NCBI RefSeq assembly: GCF_040436345.1
Contig: NC_133223.1
Span: forward strand, 13,707,613 to 13,771,612
Source of the DNA: Pagrus major
Lineage: Eukaryota > Chordata > Actinopteri > Spariformes > Sparidae
Direction of reading: 5' to 3'
Length of the DNA: 64,000 bases
Shown here one piece after another: positions 61,701-64,000 of the stretch. Under the pieces are notes generated by a model. The model was given only the letters and a program-made list of their open reading frames with translations, searched no databases and had not been told where the DNA came from. Numbering within the stretch: position 1 is the first letter of the stretch; every line of letters begins with the position of its first letter. Both the position numbers and the translations under genes were made by a program.

Positions 61701-63418
61701 TGGCTCAGAATATAGTAAAAATTATCTGATGTTGTACTGAAGTTCACAGTGAGCTCTGTTTACTTGAAGCAACTCACTCTTTCTTTTCTGTTGTTATCAA
61801 ATGTCCAAAGTGATGCATGAATTTAGGGTTTTATTAAAGGTATTTAAGTGCATATTTTAATACAATACAAAATAACAATGCGATACAAAATATCGAGTAA
61901 TATGCATCAAGTCAGTTGGCAGTTCGGGGTTGTCAATCAACATGTATATTAACCAAGTCAATTCAACATCATTCACTGGTTTAGTGACCCCAGTACAAAA
62001 AATAAAAAATGAAAGCTGAGAGATTTAATCCTGTAACTTATCTACAGCCATCTGCTGTGCACACATGCTTCAACTGTGGGGGATCTGTATGTCAATAAAC
62101 ACATCCAGTGTTCTTGGAAACAAAAACACTCGCATTTCCACATTTTTCCCACATTTTCTCAGGACTATTATGGACAACAGTCAGTTCATCTAAATGTGTC
62201 ATTAGCCTAAACAGACAACTGCTTAACTCGTAAGTTTGGGGTAATGGCAGAATTAATTTAACATGAAAAAGGGATTAATTGTAACCTCCATCAGTGCAGT
62301 TTGACCAAAACTCAATTTTTCAGGGAAATGCCAATATTAGGTGTAATAAATTCCAATATGAATATGAATGGTTTATTTACACACATTTTTGCAACAATCA
62401 GTCAAATCCGATTATCAAACACTTAAATAACGTGTGTAAATAACAAATAAATAACGGAGGTAGGATATTTCACAGTTTAACAATAAATCAGTGCACTGAA
62501 ACACTTTACTAGGAATTTAATAATCATAAATCACTGCAAGAATTTTATGCTGCATTACAATCACAAAAAAAAATAAATGTCATATTGGTGCTAACATCAT
62601 TAACACCTATACAATATATCTATGATAGCCAGCCGATAATATTGTTATAAATCAGTCGGGCTCTACCAATCAGTTATGTAGCATTTAAATTTCAGGGATA
62701 ATTCACATAAAAACCCGAAGAGTTGTACTTACAGGTAATAAAGAAATCTGCCTTTTGTGTGTTTTTTTCTGTACAGATAAGATAATAGACACATTTTACT
62801 TCTGACTTTTAATTTAGCTGCTGTGTAGTGTTAGTCAATGTGTTGAAAGACATCTATGTAAATGTGAAGCATTTTCTTTTCAGTGTAAATGTGTTCCAAA
62901 AATCCCAATTATTCCCAGCAGCACTTACTTTGCTCTTTCAAATGGGTAAAGTTTAAGACTTATAAAGAACAACTTTGACATTGCAATTGACAGTTAACTG
63001 ATATTTACTTTGGTAAATGTGTGTAAGTAGTGTGGGAATCAAAAAGTCTAAAAATATGTTTAATTGAATTTTAAATTGAAAGTATTTGACAAGACTATAT
63101 TAAAAATTCACCTTTTTACGCGATTCAGAGCATCAAATTTCATGGGCCCAATCAAAACTCCAGGGTTGGCTAAGGCATGTGGAGGTCGTGAATTAATGTA
63201 AATCAATAGATAGACTTACATATCTGTCTTTACAAGAGTGCATTCTAGTAAATGTGGAATAAAATGTTAATAAGGGAAAGAAATACTAGCTGATAACATA
63301 AAGAAGAGCTCCTTGGACCTGTAAAAGACAACACGTTCAGAAGGTGAAAACTGGTTGTGTGAAACTCACGTCATCAATTCTCTGTTCAATCCTAATATCT
63401 CCGTGTTCTTGTATTGAT
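33359..63418 (-). CDS. uxs1: UDP-glucuronate decarboxylase 1 (UDP-xylose synthase), exon 1 missing
   Basis: Thirteen exons join in frame to 379 residues plus stop, exactly what human UXS1 (420 residues) has after its first 41. In order: 63370-63418, 60979-61022, 59573-59633, 58746-58926, 55254-55358, 52462-52521, 49238-49359, 39105-39224, 38637-38680, 35409-35469, 35215-35272, 34384-34487, 33359-33490. The enzyme is a Golgi type II membrane protein of the extended SDR family. It oxidises and decarboxylates UDP-glucuronate to UDP-xylose with bound NAD+, supplying xylose for the proteoglycan linker. Visible are the NAD motif [16 protein letters not shown], the catalytic Y-x-x-x-K in ACYDEGKR, and the C-terminus [17 protein letters not shown]. 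The start codon and membrane anchor are beyond 64000. All splice phases agree. One motif residue differs (FGSRM for FGPRM). Introns carry many transposons, none disrupting an exon. Confidence 0.95.
33491..35214 (-). other. uxs1: uxs1 introns between the last three exons
   Basis: Two short introns, 33491-34383 and 34488-35214. The sequence is AT-rich, with a fragment around 33805-34010 that has GATATC-rich motifs as in hAT ends, but nothing I can delimit. No other gene was seen. Confidence 0.6.
34384..34487 (-). CDS. uxs1: uxs1 exon: [10 protein letters not shown]
   Basis: 104 nt encoding [20 protein letters not shown], then [14 protein letters not shown]. Acceptor cactcag completes g|tg (Val). 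Donor gtacgt. Confidence 0.93.
35215..35272 (-). CDS. uxs1: uxs1 exon: [12 protein letters not shown]
   Basis: 58 nt encoding [19 protein letters not shown] plus one base. Acceptor ttcgcag, donor gtaagg. Confidence 0.93.
35409..35469 (-). CDS. uxs1: uxs1 exon: [13 protein letters not shown]
   Basis: 61 nt encoding [20 protein letters not shown] after one base completing the serine. Acceptor ttttccag, donor gtgagt. Confidence 0.93.
35940..36305 (-). repeat. Fish interspersed repeat, copy 3 of 4
   Basis: Longest minus-orientation copy of the family at 3036-3450: gttaacatttgctaattagc, then agagatcaccaaagttatta, then tttagtctggactaaagtga. The order is reversed relative to copy 1, as expected. 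Confidence 0.65.
36965..37085 (+). repeat. Fish repeat, partner of 24825-24905
   Basis: Motifs gaaactactgaatggatttc, acaaaacttggatggaggat and tagtgcagatccaaataaag are in the order of a common teleost repeat. About 70 bp match the reverse complement of 24825-24905. Confidence 0.75.
38235..38290. repeat. Retrotransposon-type tail with (GAACT)n
   Basis: aatttccctcgggatataaa followed by a pentanucleotide repeat (38265-38286). This tail type with a short tandem repeat is typical of fish LINE/SINE 3' ends and resembles the tail at about 31388-31425. Confidence 0.6.
38637..38680 (-). CDS. uxs1: uxs1 exon: [11 protein letters not shown]
   Basis: 44 nt encoding [14 protein letters not shown] plus two bases (ag) completing a serine in the next exon. 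Donor gtaaga. Confidence 0.93.
39105..39224 (-). CDS. uxs1: uxs1 exon: NTFG-RM motif
   Basis: 120 nt, phase 0 at both ends, encoding [20 protein letters not shown], then [20 protein letters not shown]. The serine in FGSRM replaces a proline found in human UXS1. The codon is tct, one base from cct. Confidence 0.95.
39345..39440 (+). repeat. Fish interspersed repeat (CATATAGCCCAAAATCAC type)
   Basis: Motifs tcatatagcccaaaatcaca, gcctcagtgggctttacaat and catcctctgtcctaagacc match, in order, a short repeat common in teleosts. Confidence 0.75.
41515..43575. mobile_element. Composite hAT-like element, about 2.06 kb
   Basis: The outer ends read cagtgttcattt and aaattaacactg. Flanks ttatacac (41507-41514) and ttatacgt (43576-43583) match at 6 of 8 positions, as expected for a decayed 8-bp hAT duplication. 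Inner ends of the same style occur at about 42122 (tagtgttgctttcgtcaacg) and about 43305 (gctgccaaaaacaacactag). The latter pairs with the left end cagtgttcattttggcagc. Subterminal DNA is rich in TTTTAGTC repeats. The whole is best read as nested or recombined copies. No transposase was recognised. Confidence 0.65.
43593..43665. repeat. Perfect 73-nt palindrome (36-bp arms, 1-nt centre)
   Basis: Positions 43593-43628 are the exact reverse complement of 43630-43665, with a single C at 43629 as the centre. The arms begin ttaaagttgaaacaaccc and end near gtgtataa. Both outer edges are TTAA. It lies 17 bp outside the hAT-like block. A perfect palindrome this long is prone to cruciform formation and is expected to be unstable. 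Confidence 0.95.
43945..44675 (+). mobile_element. tRNA-derived SINE-like repeat, interrupted
   Basis: The 5' part holds a box-B-like motif (ggttggtggtttgatcccc), then a body around ggacaagatactgaacc. The 3' part (from about 44491) ends in agaaaagcgctattaaaatg and tccatttacc, the usual tail of this fish family. Compared with the copy at 47095-47395, about 353 bp (44138-44490) are inserted between ggttaggaag and tgctgtatc. Confidence 0.65.
44765..45480. repeat. Fish repeat interrupted by an hAT-like fragment
   Basis: The outer parts (tgacctttgactttctggat ... cattttatcctattagacac, and gacctttgaccaccaaaatt ... gaaattccctcaaggcgttc) are pieces of one familiar teleost repeat. Between them, about 45000-45304, lies GATATC/CGATA-rich sequence closing in tattgtcgatcccta, the terminus of an hAT-like element. 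The left terminus is not clear. Confidence 0.55.
46619..46848. mobile_element. TTAA-flanked MITE, 230 bp
   Basis: TTAA at 46615-46618 and 46849-46852. The right end actacatagtgctcct and left end aggacaacacaat are a short imperfect inverted repeat. The right terminus is a common teleost MITE end. Non-coding. Confidence 0.6.
47095..47395 (-). mobile_element. tRNA-derived SINE
   Basis: On the minus strand it starts with a tRNA-like head: box-A-like ggtagagcgggttgtcc and box-B-like gtcggtggtttgatcacc, correctly spaced. The body follows (gcaagatactgaaccccaaa ... ggcagcctctgctatcagta). The tail is truncated relative to the copy ending at 44675. Confidence 0.75.
48039..48450. mobile_element. Short element with tagagatgcacaatat termini
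   Basis: Left end tagagatgcacaatat and right end atattgtgcatcccta are inverted repeats with one mismatch. The 8-bp flanks (acctcaat, accatccc) do not match well, so the duplication is lost or the ends are slightly different. Inside is a GGAGAA microsatellite (48192-48254). The termini look hAT-like. Confidence 0.65.
48192..48254. repeat. (GGAGAA)n microsatellite
   Basis: About 63 bp of purine-only GGAGAA units with a few GAA interruptions, inside the element at 48039-48450. Confidence 0.9.
49238..49359 (-). CDS. uxs1: uxs1 exon: catalytic YxxxK
   Basis: 122 nt encoding [20 protein letters not shown], then [20 protein letters not shown]. Tyr and Lys of YDEGK are the catalytic pair. Acceptor gttccag, donor gtatca. 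Confidence 0.95.
49730..49762. repeat. (ACT)n microsatellite
   Basis: Eleven perfect trinucleotide units. The poly-serine open frame on the minus strand comes from this tract. Confidence 0.95.
50401..50532 (+). pseudogene. hAT transposase relic, BED zinc-finger part
   Basis: An open stretch ending TAG encodes [20 protein letters not shown], then [12 protein letters not shown]. The GNTTNM...HL..HH pattern is the C-terminal half of a BED finger, the DNA-binding domain of hAT transposases. The first cysteine pair is incomplete and the frame ends early. Confidence 0.75.
50671..50990 (+). pseudogene. hAT transposase relic, central part
   Basis: In one frame it encodes [39 protein letters not shown] and [12 protein letters not shown]. 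These are hallmark hAT transposase blocks; the aspartate in TTDCW is a catalytic residue in this family. In-frame stops interrupt it at least three times (before PYSVV, before VALTT and after SRAT). It is the continuation of the piece at 50401-50532. Confidence 0.8.
52462..52521 (-). CDS. uxs1: uxs1 exon: ASTSEVYG motif
   Basis: 60 nt encoding [19 protein letters not shown], which includes the SDR active-site Thr/Ser. Acceptor tctaag, donor gtaaga. Confidence 0.95.
53362..54573 (-). mobile_element. hAT transposon, 1212 bp, perfect 8-bp target duplication
   Basis: A perfect 17-bp terminal inverted repeat, taggcctgtcacgataa, is present at both ends. cttgtacg flanks both sides exactly (53354-53361 and 54574-54581). 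It is an internally deleted copy with a transposase remnant near the left end and a GC-rich region near 54270-54420. The small open frames elsewhere show no family resemblance. Confidence 0.95.
53580..53688 (-). pseudogene. hAT transposase fragment (TTDNGAN motif)
   Basis: Minus-strand translation gives [19 protein letters not shown], then [18 protein letters not shown] and CFGH.L are typical hAT transposase blocks around a catalytic aspartate. Only about 36 residues survive. Confidence 0.75.
54770..54985. repeat. Diverged repeat pair, copy at 54770 (partner near 56500-56700)
   Basis: The blocks ataactctgtggacagt and gagttggcaagactcc occur in the same order near 56570-56620 in the next intron. 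The family is unknown to me. Confidence 0.5.
55254..55358 (-). CDS. uxs1: uxs1 exon: [13 protein letters not shown] region
   Basis: 105 nt encoding [20 protein letters not shown], then [14 protein letters not shown]. Split codons at both ends (g|tg and g|gt) agree with neighbouring exons. Confidence 0.95.
55359..58745 (-). other. uxs1: uxs1 intron, 3.4 kb
   Basis: Apart from the repeat partner at 56500-56700 I see no recognisable element or exon. Several 60-90 residue open frames are scattered on both strands without family resemblance. Confidence 0.65.
58746..58926 (-). CDS. uxs1: uxs1 exon: NAD-binding Rossmann motif
   Basis: 181 nt starting [16 protein letters not shown], the glycine-rich NAD motif, then [18 protein letters not shown] and [11 protein letters not shown]. 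Donor gtgagt. Confidence 0.95.
59265..59400 (-). repeat. Fish interspersed repeat, copy 4 of 4
   Basis: Contains aggggatcaccaaagtagta and gcctggaccaaaatgacgga, the same blocks and order as the copy at 35940-36305. Confidence 0.65.
59573..59633 (-). CDS. uxs1: uxs1 exon: start of catalytic domain
   Basis: 61 nt. Acceptor ccctcag at the far end completes a serine codon, then [20 protein letters not shown]. Donor gtatgc. A second AG ten bases further in (ttctcag) would break the frame with the previous exon, so it was not chosen. Confidence 0.92.
59965..60202 (+). mobile_element. Tc1-type transposon 3' end
   Basis: Motifs gaatttaccacaggtggact, gggtctgaatacttatgtca, aacataacaaaatgtg and a terminus ending gaatgcactgta are in the order of the 3' end of a well-known fish Tc1 element. 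The transposase and the other terminus are absent. Confidence 0.75.
60979..61022 (-). CDS. uxs1: uxs1 exon: stem helix
   Basis: 44 nt after acceptor catctag, encoding [14 protein letters not shown] plus two bases (ag). Donor gtgtgt is weaker than the others, but the frame fits the flanking exons. Confidence 0.88.
61023..63369 (-). other. uxs1: uxs1 intron, 2.3 kb
   Basis: AT-rich and apparently free of intact mobile elements. No exon or RNA gene was recognised. Confidence 0.6.
63370..63418 (-). CDS. uxs1: uxs1 second coding exon (first in window)
   Basis: 49 nt, acceptor atcacag. One base completes a split codon, then [16 protein letters not shown]. This is the stem after the membrane anchor (human SIQENGELKIESKIEE). 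Ends in phase 0 at gtgagt. Confidence 0.88.
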
Positions 63419-64000
63419 CTGTGATGATAGAAAGGCAAAGACAAGGAGAGTCGGATGAGATGATAGCAGCCATAATCACAAGGCCACAGAAAATAGCCTT
63501 TGACTTGAGGAGCACTGTTACAGTACGTAGCAACGCATGACTCAATGCCCTCACCCATCCATTCACAAGCGGCTATATGAATGAAATCCCCTCATCGTAT
63601 ATACACATATACACATTGTCCTGCTCATTGTTTGTGACACTTTATAAGAGCTTAAATATTGTCATCATACACCTATGCAGCACAGTCAATGCATGAATTC
63701 TCACTGTCAAAGCAAAAAGAGAGATGAATCTGTGATTTTTAGACACAAAACATTACTTATGAGTTTAATTTTATAAAATAATCTGATGTTTTTGTATACA
63801 CATCTGGTTTTGACATGGCATTGACGCCTCACATTTAGAGAGAAAAACAACCCATTAGTTCTAGCACTAGTCCTTTAAACAGCACCATCTCGACCACACT
63901 GTGGATATCACAGCTCAGCTTTATGTTTTGCCATGTAATTTATATACATGTTATGCTACAGTGCAGTCTGACAGTTTGTAATTAACACAGTGCCACATCA
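63419..64000 (-). other. uxs1: uxs1 first intron (partial)
   Basis: Sequence upstream of the first exon in the window. The expected membrane-anchor exon with the start codon does not occur here, so it lies beyond the right edge. Confidence 0.7.

Noticed and set aside
1..64000. CRISPR arrays, operons, bacterial-type regulatory signals
   Set aside because: The sequence is clearly vertebrate nuclear DNA with spliced genes; no regularly spaced repeats of CRISPR type were seen.

Overview
The window is vertebrate nuclear DNA, almost certainly from a ray-finned (teleost, probably percomorph) fish. Four protein genes with GT-AG introns can be read exon by exon, and introns and spacers are full of short interspersed DNA transposons and SINE-like repeats of kinds I recognise from fish genomes. 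The gene order nck2 - ecrg4 - uxs1 matches the NCK2/ECRG4/UXS1 neighbourhood of human chromosome 2q12 (recalled knowledge, not checked here).

Layout. 1-6954: intron of nck2, whose first SH3 exon lies upstream of the window. 6955-7724 and 9054-9248 (+): the last two coding exons of nck2, followed by a long 3' UTR ending near 11.96 kb. About 12-19.5 kb: repeat-bearing spacer. 19785-20205 (+): a two-exon gene for a 96-residue secreted otospiralin-like protein. 20.5-25.8 kb: repeat-bearing spacer. 25823-32342 (+): four-exon ecrg4 (augurin), 145 residues. 33359-63418 (-): thirteen exons of uxs1 (UDP-glucuronate decarboxylase), converging tail-to-tail on ecrg4 with about 115 bp between the two poly(A) signals. 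The first uxs1 exon, carrying the start codon and membrane anchor, is beyond the right edge.

Function. Nck2 is a cytosolic SH3/SH2 adaptor, otospiralin and augurin are small secretory proteins, and Uxs1 makes UDP-xylose in the Golgi. Nothing suggests a shared pathway; the linkage looks like inherited synteny. The main exception, and the most interesting result, is that the otospiralin-like protein and augurin look related. Both have a signal-peptide exon ending in phase 1 and an R-X-K-R processing site just before the conserved domain. Over 39 ungapped residues they share W-D-W-E-W-S-N at identical spacing. They may be an old tandem duplicate pair.

Mobile DNA. Two hAT elements in uxs1 introns have perfect 8-bp target duplications and transposase remnants. 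One of them contains an almost perfect 75-bp internal inverted duplication. A composite hAT-like block, an 875-bp fold-back element with TTAA flanks in ecrg4 intron 2, several other TTAA-flanked MITEs, two Tc1 relics, tRNA-derived SINEs and a perfect 73-nt palindrome were also found. No rRNA, tRNA gene, CRISPR array or viral sequence was recognised. All exon coordinates come from reading splice sites and frame by eye.
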